DNA from: Chitinophagaceae bacterium UBA4411
GTDB lineage: Bacteria > Bacteroidota > Bacteroidia > Chitinophagales > Chitinophagaceae
Reading direction: 5' to 3'
Assembly (NCBI GenBank): GCA_002400415.1
Contig: DGQP01000001.1
Location: 150,354 to 214,353 of the forward strand
DNA: 64,000 bases
Under the pieces are notes generated by a model. That model was given only the letters and a program-made list of their open reading frames with translations, was not told the origin of the DNA and ran no database searches. The translations under genes were made by a program, and so were the position numbers. Each line of letters begins with the position of its first letter. The first letter of the stretch is position 1. This document shows positions 43,876 to 51,872 of the stretch, in pieces.

Positions 43876-44427
43876 ATGCCGCAATTTGAACTGTTGCTGA
43901 AAAACGGGAAAGTAAAAACTTACCGGCTGATACGATTTTTTGTATTGCTGGGCAATGCTGCCGGCATGATTTATATTTTGTTCAATGCGGTTTCAGGTAA
44001 AGAAAGGATATGGCCGGCTTTTGTACTGGTGTGCATAGGATTTCAATTTTTCTTCTCCGCAGTAGAGGGATTCATGAAAAAGTTCACGAATGACAACTGG
44101 GCACGGTCTATTTATATCTGGTGTGCTATTGCCTGGGCAAAAACACCCGTTTGGTGGCTTTCATTATTGATGCTGGCTCTTGCCTTATTGGATTACTTAG
44201 CCCACAAAAAATTGTTAGTAAAAATCAATAAGAACTATATTCATTACCCTGGCTTTACCACAAAAAAAATTGAGTGGTCCGAGTTAAATAATATTGTACT
44301 GAAAGATGGCTTACTGACCATTGATTTCAAAAACAATAAACTTTTCCAGCATGTGATCCTGACTTCAGACTGGGATATAGATGAAAAATATTTTAACGAC
44401 TTTTGCAGGGCACAATTAACTAAATGA
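43876..44427 (+). CDS. Membrane protein with PH-like C-terminal domain
   Basis: 183 aa. Four hydrophobic helices (about 20-40, 48-65, 78-92, 92-110), then a soluble beta-rich segment (KLLVKINKNYIHYPGFTTKKIEWSELNNIVLKDGLLTIDFKNNK in pieces) that resembles bacterial PH-like domains, where a bent sheet reads the same pattern (NYI..PGF.. KIEWSEL). Function unknown. The stop overlaps the radical SAM ATG (ATGA), so the two are co-translated. Confidence 0.72.
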   Translation: MPQFELLLKNGKVKTYRLIRFFVLLGNAAGMIYILFNAVSGKERIWPAFVLVCIGFQFFFSAVEGFMKKFTNDNWARSIYIWCAIAWAKTPVWWLSLLMLALALLDYLAHKKLLVKINKNYIHYPGFTTKKIEWSELNNIVLKDGLLTIDFKNNKLFQHVILTSDWDIDEKYFNDFCRAQLTK

Positions 44428-45725
44428 GTTTACCACAATCACCATATATCCTTTATTCCGACGGAAAGGGTAATATTTTTGAAGACACTTCTTTGTATGT
44501 GGCCGGCCGCAGCGGCTGGGATGCCCTGCCTGTTCCTGAAGAAGAATGGATCGAATTGCCGGATGGTGGTTCATTATACGAATTGCCGGGAAGACGCGGC
44601 ATCGGCATTGATGTGGAAACCGGCGATATGCGGCTTTGTGAAAAAGGCTGGGCCGTAGCTGCATTTATTCCACCGGCACATACCGGTTTTTATTTAGCGG
44701 CGTATGAAACCGCTCCGGATGCTCCCACTCTTCCCTTGTTTTGCTACACAGCTGCAGGATGGTATGAAGACAAATTTTATGTGCCTGCCACAAGAATTGA
44801 AGCCGATATCCGGCAGGATTGTGAAGGATATGATGCAAAGAAAGTAGCCGCAGGAGCAAAAGAATTACTGAAGCATTACCCGCATAACAGGTTAGTGTCC
44901 CATCTCATGAACAACTGTGCTCTGACCTATACCTGCCCGGCCGCCCGAAATTTTGCGTTGGGCAGATGGGAATGCCCGGTGCCTGCATCACCTGCCTGTA
45001 ATGCCAATTGTGTTGGATGTATTTCGTTGCAACCCGATGAAGAACCCATTGTATCCACGCAGGACCGGTTAACCTTTAAACCAACGCCGGAAGAGATCGT
45101 TGAATTCACTGTACCACACTTAGAGGCGGCCCCTTTCCCGATCATCAGCTTCGGGCAAGGTTGTGAAGGCGAACCTTTATTAATGTGGGAGACGATCCGC
45201 GATGCGATCATTGAAATAAGAAAACATACTTCCAAAGGGAGCATCAATATTAATACCAATGGTTCCAAGCCTGACGCAGTAAAAGCTTTGTGCGAAGCAG
45301 GACTGGATTCGATCCGGGTGAGTACCAACTCAGCCCGGAGAGAAATATATATGCCCTATTACCGGCCAAACAATTACGACTTTGATGATATTGTTGAAAG
45401 CCTGAAAGTGGTCAACGCATTCGGAGGGTGGACCTCTATCAACTATTTTGTATTCCCGGGGATGACGGACAGTGTGGCTGAATATGAAGCACTGCGCCAA
45501 CTGATCAAAACAACTGGTTTGAAAATGATCCAGTGGCGGAATTTCAATATTGATCCTGACTGGTACCTCGGCAAAATCGGAGTAACCGATACCGGCGAAT
45601 GTATGGGAGTAAGCCAGTTACAGCAACTGATCAGAGAAGAGTTCCCTGACCTGAAATATGGTTATTTTAATCCGCCGATAGAACGCATCAAAGGCAAGTT
45701 TGAAACGGATTTTCCACACCACTGA
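44424..45725 (+). CDS. Radical SAM protein of unknown specificity
   Basis: 433 aa. The [4Fe-4S] motif is CNANCVGC (CxxxCxxC) near residue 190, later than usual because of an N-terminal domain of about 180 aa with its own cysteines (LMNNCALTYTCP). SAM-site elements follow: ISFGQGCEGEPLL (GGE-like), INTNGSKPDAVKAL and SIRVSTNSA. No SPASM cluster is evident at the C-terminus. It may make a peptide or tRNA modification, but no precursor peptide lies nearby. It overlaps the PH-like gene by 4 nt and is followed by a transporter, so a small-molecule pathway is possible. Confidence 0.85.
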   Translation: MSLPQSPYILYSDGKGNIFEDTSLYVAGRSGWDALPVPEEEWIELPDGGSLYELPGRRGIGIDVETGDMRLCEKGWAVAAFIPPAHTGFYLAAYETAPDAPTLPLFCYTAAGWYEDKFYVPATRIEADIRQDCEGYDAKKVAAGAKELLKHYPHNRLVSHLMNNCALTYTCPAARNFALGRWECPVPASPACNANCVGCISLQPDEEPIVSTQDRLTFKPTPEEIVEFTVPHLEAAPFPIISFGQGCEGEPLLMWETIRDAIIEIRKHTSKGSININTNGSKPDAVKALCEAGLDSIRVSTNSARREIYMPYYRPNNYDFDDIVESLKVVNAFGGWTSINYFVFPGMTDSVAEYEALRQLIKTTGLKMIQWRNFNIDPDWYLGKIGVTDTGECMGVSQLQQLIREEFPDLKYGYFNPPIERIKGKFETDFPHH

Positions 45726-45739
45726 GCGTATCAAGCATT

Positions 45740-46633
45740 TTGAAGAATCGTACTACATTAACCGGGATTGGTCTTGCGGTACTGGCCACATTTATCTGGT
45801 CGGGCAATTTTATTGTAGCCCGTAAGATCATTAAGGATATACCACCTGTTACACTTTCGTTTTACCGCTGGCTGACTGCTTCCATCATCATCCTTCCTTT
45901 TGCGTGGAAATACCTGCGGGCAGAAATCAGTACGATCAAAAAACACCTGCCTTATTTCTTAGCTACCGGTGCCACAGGTGTCAGTATGTTCAATACGTTT
46001 GTGTATATCGGCGGGCATTATTCCGAAGCCATCAACCTGGCGCTGATCGGCACTACTTCCTCTCCCATTATTTCAGTTATCCTTGCCCGTCTGTTTTTAA
46101 AAGAACAGATCGGTGTTTATAAGATTGCAGGAATGTTTGTTTGCATCACCGGCATCCTGTTATTACTGAGCAAAGGCCATTTGGAAAATTTACTGAGCTT
46201 ATCCTTTTCAAAAGGCGATCTCTGGGTACTGGCGGCGGCTTTTTCTTTTTCTGTGTATAACACACTCGTCAAAAAGAAACCGGCAGCTGTTCACCCGGTC
46301 AGTTTTCTTTTCGTGGTCTTCAGCCTTGGCACTTTAGTATTAGTGCCCTTTTACATACAGGAATATAACCAGGAAGGTGGTTTTGCTATTAGCTTAACCA
46401 ACATGGCCGTCATACTATACCTGGGTCTCGGTGCATCCGTTATTTGTTTCCTGGTCTGGAATAAAGCTATCAGTAAACTCGGCGCCGGCCGTACAGCTTT
46501 ATTCGGCAATCTTATACCCGTGTTCAGCAGCCTCGAAGCGGTATTCATCTTACATGAAACGATCATCTGGATACATATCGTAAGTTTTGCACTGGTTATT
46601 ACCGGTCTTATCATTGCCAATTACCGGAAATAG
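45740..46633 (+). CDS. EamA/DMT-family transporter
   Basis: 297 aa, ten membrane helices arranged as two EamA repeats (LAVLATFIWSGNFIVARKI in the first, GDLWVLAAAFSFSVYNTLVKK in the second). It starts at TTG (45740), 14 nt after the radical SAM stop, with no in-frame ATG that keeps helix 1. DMT transporters export amino acids, nucleotides or metabolites; the substrate is not predictable. The last gene of the run from 42830 on this strand. Confidence 0.9.
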   Translation: MKNRTTLTGIGLAVLATFIWSGNFIVARKIIKDIPPVTLSFYRWLTASIIILPFAWKYLRAEISTIKKHLPYFLATGATGVSMFNTFVYIGGHYSEAINLALIGTTSSPIISVILARLFLKEQIGVYKIAGMFVCITGILLLLSKGHLENLLSLSFSKGDLWVLAAAFSFSVYNTLVKKKPAAVHPVSFLFVVFSLGTLVLVPFYIQEYNQEGGFAISLTNMAVILYLGLGASVICFLVWNKAISKLGAGRTALFGNLIPVFSSLEAVFILHETIIWIHIVSFALVITGLIIANYRK

Positions 46634-46671
46634 TTCCTTTAACAGTAATCTTAACATTTCATATATCCTCA

Positions 46672-46690
46672 CCTGTGCAAGTTGCACAGG
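46672..46690. promoter_or_regulatory. 19-bp palindrome CCTGTGCAA-G-TTGCACAGG
   Basis: Perfect 9-bp inverted repeats flank one base, with no room for a loop, so it fits a dimeric DNA-binding protein better than an RNA hairpin. It sits about 60 bp upstream of the -7 box of the TonB-like gene and 39 bp past the EamA stop codon. Confidence 0.55.
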
Positions 46691-46751
46691 GTTTGCATCG
46701 TTAATAACAACTGTGAAGAAACAGTAATACCTGTCATTAATTACCAAAGTG

Positions 46752-46759
46752 TACATTTG
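46752..46759 (+). promoter_or_regulatory. -7 promoter box (TACATTTG) of the TonB-like gene
   Basis: Perfect TAnnTTTG box ending 19 nt before the ATG at 46779. Another in-frame ATG at 46761 would lie at or before the transcription start, which favours 46779. Confidence 0.6.
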
Positions 46760-46778
46760 TATGAACAACAGTTACGTA

Positions 46779-47648
46779 ATGTCTGCATCGCTTGAATCCA
46801 AACAAAACTCGGCCCGGGCCTATATGATCACGGCAGGCTTTGCTGCTTTCATGATTCTGCTGATGTTCCTGCTGAAATGGAAGGTTCCTGTTTTTGAAAA
46901 GGTCATTGAGGAACCGGCTATGGAAGTGGAACTAAACCTGCCGGAAGAACCAGAAATACTGGCCGGTGGCGGCGGAGGTGGTGGCAACCCGGTTGAAGCA
47001 GCAGGCCCCGCTGGTATTGCACCGGCTACTCCTCCTGCACCCGGTGAGGATGAAGATTCCAGAGATGTGGAAACAGATGAAACGGAAAAAGAGGCGCCGG
47101 CCATTGTAAAACCGGTCAGCCCCAAACCCGTTGATAAAGTAGTCACCAATACATCGCCTGTTAAAACAACTCCAAAGCCCGTTGAAAATCCTGCGCCGCC
47201 TAAACCAAAGGCAGTATTGGGTAAAACAACTACAGGTGCGGGGCAAGGTGGTGGTGTGGCCACTACGTATGACAGGACTGGTGGCAGTGGTACCGGAACC
47301 GGCGTAGGAAATGGCAGTGGTACCGGCGGCGGAACAGGTGGTGGTAATGGAGGCGGCAACGGAACCGGGAGCGGTACAGGTAATGGACCCAAAAGAGTAA
47401 GCGGCAGCCGTTTTGTGATCAATCCCAAATCAATGGATGCGGGGGAAAACCTGAAAGGAAAAGTGTTTGCAGAAATAAGAGTATCAGCAGATGGTATCGG
47501 AACCTTTGTAAGAGCTGTGAGGGGTTCCAGCTATACCAGCGGGCAAGCCATCGATATCATCCGGGAATGGTTGCGCAGGAATAAATTCAATAAAGAAGCA
47601 GCCGAATCTACTGTGGTTTATGAATTCAACTTTGTACTGGGCGGATAA
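46779..47648 (+). CDS. TonB-like periplasm-spanning protein with Gly-rich linker
   Basis: 289 aa from the ATG at 46779. Cytoplasmic SASLESKQNSARAY, one membrane helix (about 18-38), then a long linker: acidic and GGGGGGG near residue 65, proline-rich (PAPPKPKAV), and a Gly/Thr/Ser/Asn tract (GTGTGVGNGSGTGGG type, about 175-210). The last 75 residues are a TonB-C-like domain (FVINPKSMDAGENLKGKVFAEIRVSADGIG in pieces, AIDIIREWLRRNKFNK). It may energise outer-membrane receptors. ExbB and ExbD are not adjacent. Gly-rich linkers of this kind are common in Bacteroidota TonB-like proteins. A terminator follows. Confidence 0.83.
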   Translation: MSASLESKQNSARAYMITAGFAAFMILLMFLLKWKVPVFEKVIEEPAMEVELNLPEEPEILAGGGGGGGNPVEAAGPAGIAPATPPAPGEDEDSRDVETDETEKEAPAIVKPVSPKPVDKVVTNTSPVKTTPKPVENPAPPKPKAVLGKTTTGAGQGGGVATTYDRTGGSGTGTGVGNGSGTGGGTGGGNGGGNGTGSGTGNGPKRVSGSRFVINPKSMDAGENLKGKVFAEIRVSADGIGTFVRAVRGSSYTSGQAIDIIREWLRRNKFNKEAAESTVVYEFNFVLGG

Positions 47649-47669
47649 ATGATATATTGAAAAAACCGG

Positions 47670-47700
47670 AAGCGGCGCCATTGTGCCGCTTTTTTATTTT
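47670..47700 (+). terminator. Rho-independent terminator after the TonB-like gene
   Basis: AAGCGGC (47670-47676) pairs with GCCGCTT (47685-47691) over an 8-nt loop and runs directly into TTTTTATTTTTA. It separates the TonB-like gene from folC. Confidence 0.85.
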
Positions 47701-47729
47701 TATCCCGCTGCATATGCTGTATCAATAAC

Positions 47730-47737
47730 TAAGTTTG
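47730..47737 (+). promoter_or_regulatory. -7 promoter box (TAAGTTTG) of folC
   Basis: Perfect TAnnTTTG box ending 10 nt before the folC ATG at 47748, predicting a very short leader. Confidence 0.6.
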
Positions 47738-47747
47738 CAGCCAGTAT

Positions 47748-49046
47748 ATGAACTACCAGCAAACCCTTGACTATCTCTTTACCCGGCTGCCCATGTTCAG
47801 CCGTATCGGTGCAGCTGCTTATAAAGCAGACTTGTCGAATACGATTCGTTTGTGTGAATCCCTGGATAACCCGCAGCATAAATTTAAAAGCATCCATGTT
47901 GCAGGCACCAATGGCAAAGGCTCGGTAAGCCATATGCTGGCCGCCATTTTTCAAACAGCTGGATATAAAACAGGCCTATACACTTCCCCGCACCTGAAAG
48001 ATTTCCGGGAGCGGATAAAAGTTAACGGAGAGATGATCGCTGAACAAGCGGTGATTGATTTCACTGCACATATTCAGCCACTGATCGAAGAAATCGAACC
48101 CAGCTTTTTTGAGATCACGGTTGCCATGGCTTTTGATCATTTCGTAAAAGAACAGGTGGATATCGCCATTATTGAAACAGGGCTGGGCGGAAGACTCGAC
48201 AGCACCAATATTATCACACCTGAATTGTCCATTATTACCAATATCGGCTGGGACCATATGAACCTGCTCGGTGATACGTTGGAAAAAATTGCAGCTGAAA
48301 AGGCCGGCATCATCAAAAAGAATGTGCCTGTGGTCATCAGCGAAGTGATACCTGAAACAAAAAAAATCTTTGAAGAAACTGCCCTTTCAAAAAATGCACC
48401 GTTATATATTGCTTCTCACAACAGGCAGGTAACCGACTGGAAATGGGAAAACCATCAACTGGTTATTACAGTAGCCAAAGAACATTCAGCAGATCATAAA
48501 GAGTATCAGCTTGATCTGCCGGGAATTTACCAGTCGAAAAACATTTTAGCCGTTCTGGAAGCCTGCCAGTTACTTCATGCGAAAGGATGGCAAATTACGG
48601 ATGATATCATTCATACAGCATTACGAAAAGTAAAGAAACTGACCGGCCTGCATGGCCGCTGGGAGATCATTCATAGCAACCCCCTGGTTGTACTGGATGT
48701 GGCACATAATGTTGATGGGATAAAGCAATTAACCCAGCAGATTGAACTGACTGAACATCAGCAGTTGCATATTATAATAGGGATGGTAAAAGATAAAGAA
48801 GCAGAGAAAGTATTGACTTTATTGCCAAGGGAAGCCCACTATTATTTTACAAGAGCACATATACCGAGATCATTACCTGAAAATGAACTTGCCACTAAAG
48901 CTGCAGGACTACAATTAAAAGGAGAATCCTTCCCCGACGTTAACAAAGCCCTGCAGGCAGCATTAGAGAAAGCAAAACCAGGGGATCTTATTATTGTTTG
49001 CGGCAGCGTTTTCCTGGTTGGTGAGGTTAATACTTCAATTCATTAA
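47748..49046 (+). CDS. folC: Bifunctional folylpolyglutamate/dihydrofolate synthase
   Basis: 432 aa, normal length. Mur-ligase family: P-loop VAGTNGKGSVSHMLAAIF, TSPHLKDFRERI, EIAVAMAFDHF-like ITVAMAFDHF, ETGLGGRLDSTNI, NIGWDHMNLLGDTLEKIAAEKAGIIKKNVP (in pieces), and C-terminal LDVAHNVDGI. It adds glutamate to dihydropteroate and to folates. It overlaps the convergent NUDIX gene by 20 nt at its 3' end. Confidence 0.95.
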   Translation: MNYQQTLDYLFTRLPMFSRIGAAAYKADLSNTIRLCESLDNPQHKFKSIHVAGTNGKGSVSHMLAAIFQTAGYKTGLYTSPHLKDFRERIKVNGEMIAEQAVIDFTAHIQPLIEEIEPSFFEITVAMAFDHFVKEQVDIAIIETGLGGRLDSTNIITPELSIITNIGWDHMNLLGDTLEKIAAEKAGIIKKNVPVVISEVIPETKKIFEETALSKNAPLYIASHNRQVTDWKWENHQLVITVAKEHSADHKEYQLDLPGIYQSKNILAVLEACQLLHAKGWQITDDIIHTALRKVKKLTGLHGRWEIIHSNPLVVLDVAHNVDGIKQLTQQIELTEHQQLHIIIGMVKDKEAEKVLTLLPREAHYYFTRAHIPRSLPENELATKAAGLQLKGESFPDVNKALQAALEKAKPGDLIIVCGSVFLVGEVNTSIH

Positions 49047-49575
49047 GCTTCTCCAACGCATAGAGCATGCAACTCACATGCATAGCCTGTATTATTTTAT
49101 TCTCCTTCAGTAGTTGCTTCAGTTCATCAACGGTCAGGTAAACCACTTCGATCTCTTCATTGGCATCCAGTTGTTGTTCGGCTACTTTTTTCCCACCCCT
49201 TGCCAGGAACATGTGCAGCAAATTATTATTGGAGGAAGGATTGGCTGATATTTTCCCCAGGTATTCAAAGGAAGAAAAACTATAGCCCGTTTCTTCCAGC
49301 AATTCACGGGCAATGGCTTCCTGCGGGTTTTTGTCCGTATCATCCACACAACCACCGGGAATTTCAAGACAAACTTCCCCCAGCGCATGACGATACTGGC
49401 GAACCATTACAATGCGGCCATCTTCCGTAACCGGCACAGCAGCCACCCAGGTGGGAAATTCATATACATAATAGGGATCAATGATCTTCCCCGCCGGAGT
49501 TTCGCATTTATCCTTTCTTACCGTGAACCAGAGATCTTTAAAGAGATATTCAGACGAGAGGATTTTCCATTTCAT
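49027..49575 (-). CDS. NUDIX hydrolase, ADP-ribose pyrophosphatase-like
   Basis: 182 aa. ADPR-type layout: N-terminal swapped strands (LWFTVRKDKCETPAGK), VAAVPVTEDGRIVMVRQYRHALGEVCLEIPGGCVDD (in pieces), and a Nudix box ending in AIARELLEETGYSF. The REL-x-EE core that binds magnesium is intact, but the early Glu of the box is replaced (TDKNPQEA where GEDPLEA is usual). It probably hydrolyses ADP-ribose or a related nucleoside diphosphate. The 3' end overlaps folC by 20 nt. Confidence 0.9.
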   Translation of the reverse strand: MKWKILSSEYLFKDLWFTVRKDKCETPAGKIIDPYYVYEFPTWVAAVPVTEDGRIVMVRQYRHALGEVCLEIPGGCVDDTDKNPQEAIARELLEETGYSFSSFEYLGKISANPSSNNNLLHMFLARGGKKVAEQQLDANEEIEVVYLTVDELKQLLKENKIIQAMHVSCMLYALEKLNELKY

Positions 49576-49644
49576 AGTAATAGTTCATAGTTTATAGATC
49601 ATGGTTCAATAGCCAGGGAGAAGATTCACCGGGAACTGGAAGGA

Positions 49645-50184
49645 TTACCATTTCATTCGTTCCCGCAGGCTGGTAATATGTGCTACATGGTGCTTGCCAT
49701 GCCAGGCATACATACCCAGTAAATACCAGAGTCGGAATGTTTTCTTATAATCAGGACGGAAGACCGTACGGTTATTCCAGTCATTATCAGCCACATCCTT
49801 CAGGGCCTCATGCCAGCGGGCATGTAAAGCATGCAATAAGGTAATTGAAATATTGATGGGTAATTTCTGCACATCATGCATCTCTGCCCAAAGCTTCTCA
49901 TCATAAGATTTGATCATCGGGTTCTCTTCAGTAAGAGCCAGTTTGAAACGGCAGTAGGCATTGATATGACTGTCGGCTATATGATGCACCAACTGGTGAA
50001 CGGTCCACCCGCCATCCCGGTAAGGAGTTTGTAATTGCTGTTCGTCCAGGTTGAGTACCGCATTCTCTAATAATACAGGCAGGAATTTAATATCCGCCAG
50101 CCATTCTATCTTCTGTTCGATGGAAAAAGGCTTCGGTTCATATTCGCCAATGGGATAGCGAAGATCAACAGTCATTGTTGCCAT
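49645..50184 (-). CDS. YfiT/BstA-family bacillithiol transferase (DinB superfamily)
   Basis: 179 aa. LRYPIGEYEPKPFSIEQ is the YfiT family start, GGWTVHQLVHHIADSH carries the first metal His, and YAWHGKHHVAHITSLRERM gives the other two. DinB-fold metalloenzymes of this group conjugate bacillithiol to electrophiles such as antibiotics or epoxides. With bshB1 in the same window, a thiol-dependent detoxification role is likely. It starts 6 nt after the FKBP gene and ends the fbp operon run. Confidence 0.9.
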   Translation of the reverse strand: MATMTVDLRYPIGEYEPKPFSIEQKIEWLADIKFLPVLLENAVLNLDEQQLQTPYRDGGWTVHQLVHHIADSHINAYCRFKLALTEENPMIKSYDEKLWAEMHDVQKLPINISITLLHALHARWHEALKDVADNDWNNRTVFRPDYKKTFRLWYLLGMYAWHGKHHVAHITSLRERMKW

Positions 50185-50190
50185 AGCTTT

Positions 50191-50628
50191 TTATTTAATG
50201 ATACTGATCAGTTCCACTTCAAAGATCAATGTGGCTCCACCGGGGATATCGCTGCCGGCACCTCTGTCGCCATAAGCCAGTTCCGAGGGTATCCACAGCC
50301 GCCAGTGGCTTCCTTCTTTCATCAGGGGTAAAGCAATCTGCCAGCCTTTGATCAGGGAACGCAGCGGGGCTGAAAAGGGCTGCCCTCTTTTAAACGAATT
50401 ATCAAATTCTTTTCCATTCAGTAAAGAACCTTTGTAATGAGCCTTCACACTATCGGTCACTAGTGGTTGCGGACCGGTTCCTTCTTTGATCACCAGATAC
50501 TGCAGGCCTTCCGGCAGTTCAATTACACCTTCTTTTGCTTTGTTTGACTGAAGAAAAGCAATGCCTTCTTCTTTTTGCTTGTCAATTTTACCAGACATAA
50601 ATTCCTTTAATTTATTTTGAATGCTCAT
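50191..50628 (-). CDS. FKBP-type peptidyl-prolyl isomerase
   Basis: 145 aa, no signal peptide, so cytoplasmic. A short helical N-terminus (LKEFMSGKIDKQKEEGIAFL, with the family KAKEGVIELPEGLQYLVI-like linker) and a single FKBP domain (about 50-145): VTDSVKAHYKGSLLNGKEFDNSF (in pieces), GWQIALPLMKEGSHWRLWIPSELAYGDRG and IPGGATLIFEVELI. Catalyses prolyl cis-trans isomerisation. Lies between an ABC ATPase and yfiT in a tightly spaced operon. Confidence 0.94.
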   Translation of the reverse strand: MSIQNKLKEFMSGKIDKQKEEGIAFLQSNKAKEGVIELPEGLQYLVIKEGTGPQPLVTDSVKAHYKGSLLNGKEFDNSFKRGQPFSAPLRSLIKGWQIALPLMKEGSHWRLWIPSELAYGDRGAGSDIPGGATLIFEVELISIIK

Positions 50629-50639
50629 GTGGAAACTTT

Positions 50640-51401
50640 TTATCCTTCTCTTAATGAGTGGCCGGTCAGGTTAATGAACACATCTTCCAGGTTCGCCTGT
50701 TTTACTTCTTTGGGTCTTTCAAAACCGGTGGCCACCAAATTATCAATCAGGCGGTCAGGGCTGTCTAAGGCTACAATAGTACCGGAGTCAATGATCGCCA
50801 CCCGGTCGCACAAATACTCCGCCTCATCCATATAGTGTGTGGTAATAATTACTGTTGTTCCCCGTTCCCGGATATTCTTTACCAGTTCCCACAAACTTCT
50901 CCTCGCCTGCGGATCAAGACCGGTAGTCGGTTCGTCCAGGAAAATGATGCGGGGATCATTGATCAGCGTGGTGGCAACTGAGAACCGCTGTTTTTGTCCG
51001 CCACTCAGGTCTTTGAACCTGGCTTTTGCCTTATCCTTCAGGTTTACTGTCTCAAGCAGTTCCATAGGTTTTACTTCCCGGTTATACAAGCCGCAGAACA
51101 ATTCTATCAGCTGTACAAGGTTCAGTCCCGGGTAATAACCGCTTGATTGCAATTGCACCCCGATGATTTTTTTTATTTCATTGGGATCCTTATCCAGGTT
51201 CAGCCCGTCAACAATCACTTCACCACTTGTTTTTTCCCGCAGTGTTTCAATAATCTCTAACGTAGTTGACTTGCCGGCGCCATTAGGCCCAAGCAAACCA
51301 AATATCTCTCCTTCATATACATCAAAGGAAATTCCCTTGACTGCATTAAAATGACCATAGTTCTTTATAAGGTTTCTGACAGATATGATCGTATTCGCCA
51401 T
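50640..51401 (-). CDS. ABC transporter ATP-binding protein, no permease adjacent
   Basis: 253 aa. Walker A LLGPNGAGKSTT, Q-loop VQLQSSGYYPGL, signature LSGGQKQRFSVA, Walker B IIFLDEPTTGLDPQARR, and H-loop TTHYMDEAEYLCD. This is the ABC-2/drug-exporter (CcmA/NodI-like) class, which needs a partner permease; none is next to it or in the window. It sits 9 nt after a GNAT gene and 11 nt before an FKBP gene. The permease is presumably encoded elsewhere. Confidence 0.93.
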   Translation of the reverse strand: MANTIISVRNLIKNYGHFNAVKGISFDVYEGEIFGLLGPNGAGKSTTLEIIETLREKTSGEVIVDGLNLDKDPNEIKKIIGVQLQSSGYYPGLNLVQLIELFCGLYNREVKPMELLETVNLKDKAKARFKDLSGGQKQRFSVATTLINDPRIIFLDEPTTGLDPQARRSLWELVKNIRERGTTVIITTHYMDEAEYLCDRVAIIDSGTIVALDSPDRLIDNLVATGFERPKEVKQANLEDVFINLTGHSLREG

Positions 51402-51410
51402 GCGTATTAA

Positions 51411-51872
51411 TTAGTGTACTAAAGATAATTCCATTTTCACATCTGCCGTCAGGAAAGGTGCACCGGTAACGGGGACATGACGGAACCCAAATTTTTCGTA
51501 CAAGCCTAAAGCCGTCTTTAACTGGCTGTTAGAATATAAAGTGATTTTTTCAGCGCCGAGTTCTTTTGCGGCCGAGAGACAATGCTCCAGCAATTGTTTA
51601 CTGATACCCTTTCCCCGGTATGCCGGATCTACGGTCATTTTTACCAGTTCATATTCCTTTTCATTCTCCTTCCAGAGGCCGGCAGTACCAATAATCTTTT
51701 CATCTTCCCGGGCCAGGAAGATGCATCCACCCCTTGCAATAACAGTTCCCTCCGGATCATTGAGTATCTCCAGGTCATGGCTTTCAGTAAGATTATACTT
51801 ATCCAGCCATTCCAGGTTCAGCCTTTTAAAATCAGGCTGGTATTTATTTTCATATGCTATTAACTCAGTCAT
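51411..51872 (-). CDS. GNAT N-acetyltransferase
   Basis: 153 aa. YELVKMTVDPAYRGKGISKQLLEHCL holds the acetyl-CoA loop (R-G-K-G-I), and KITLYSNSQLKTALGLYEKFGFRHVP (in pieces) is motif B. A broad Acetyltransf_1 member with unknown substrate. Its start overlaps the fbp stop by 8 nt, giving tight coupling to Fbp. Confidence 0.9.
   Translation of the reverse strand: MTELIAYENKYQPDFKRLNLEWLDKYNLTESHDLEILNDPEGTVIARGGCIFLAREDEKIIGTAGLWKENEKEYELVKMTVDPAYRGKGISKQLLEHCLSAAKELGAEKITLYSNSQLKTALGLYEKFGFRHVPVTGAPFLTADVKMELSLVH

Noticed and set aside
46820..47428. 202-codon open frame antisense to the TonB-like gene
   Set aside because: It is a Pro/Leu/Val-rich mirror of the Gly/Pro-rich linker; low complexity keeps the opposite frame open.
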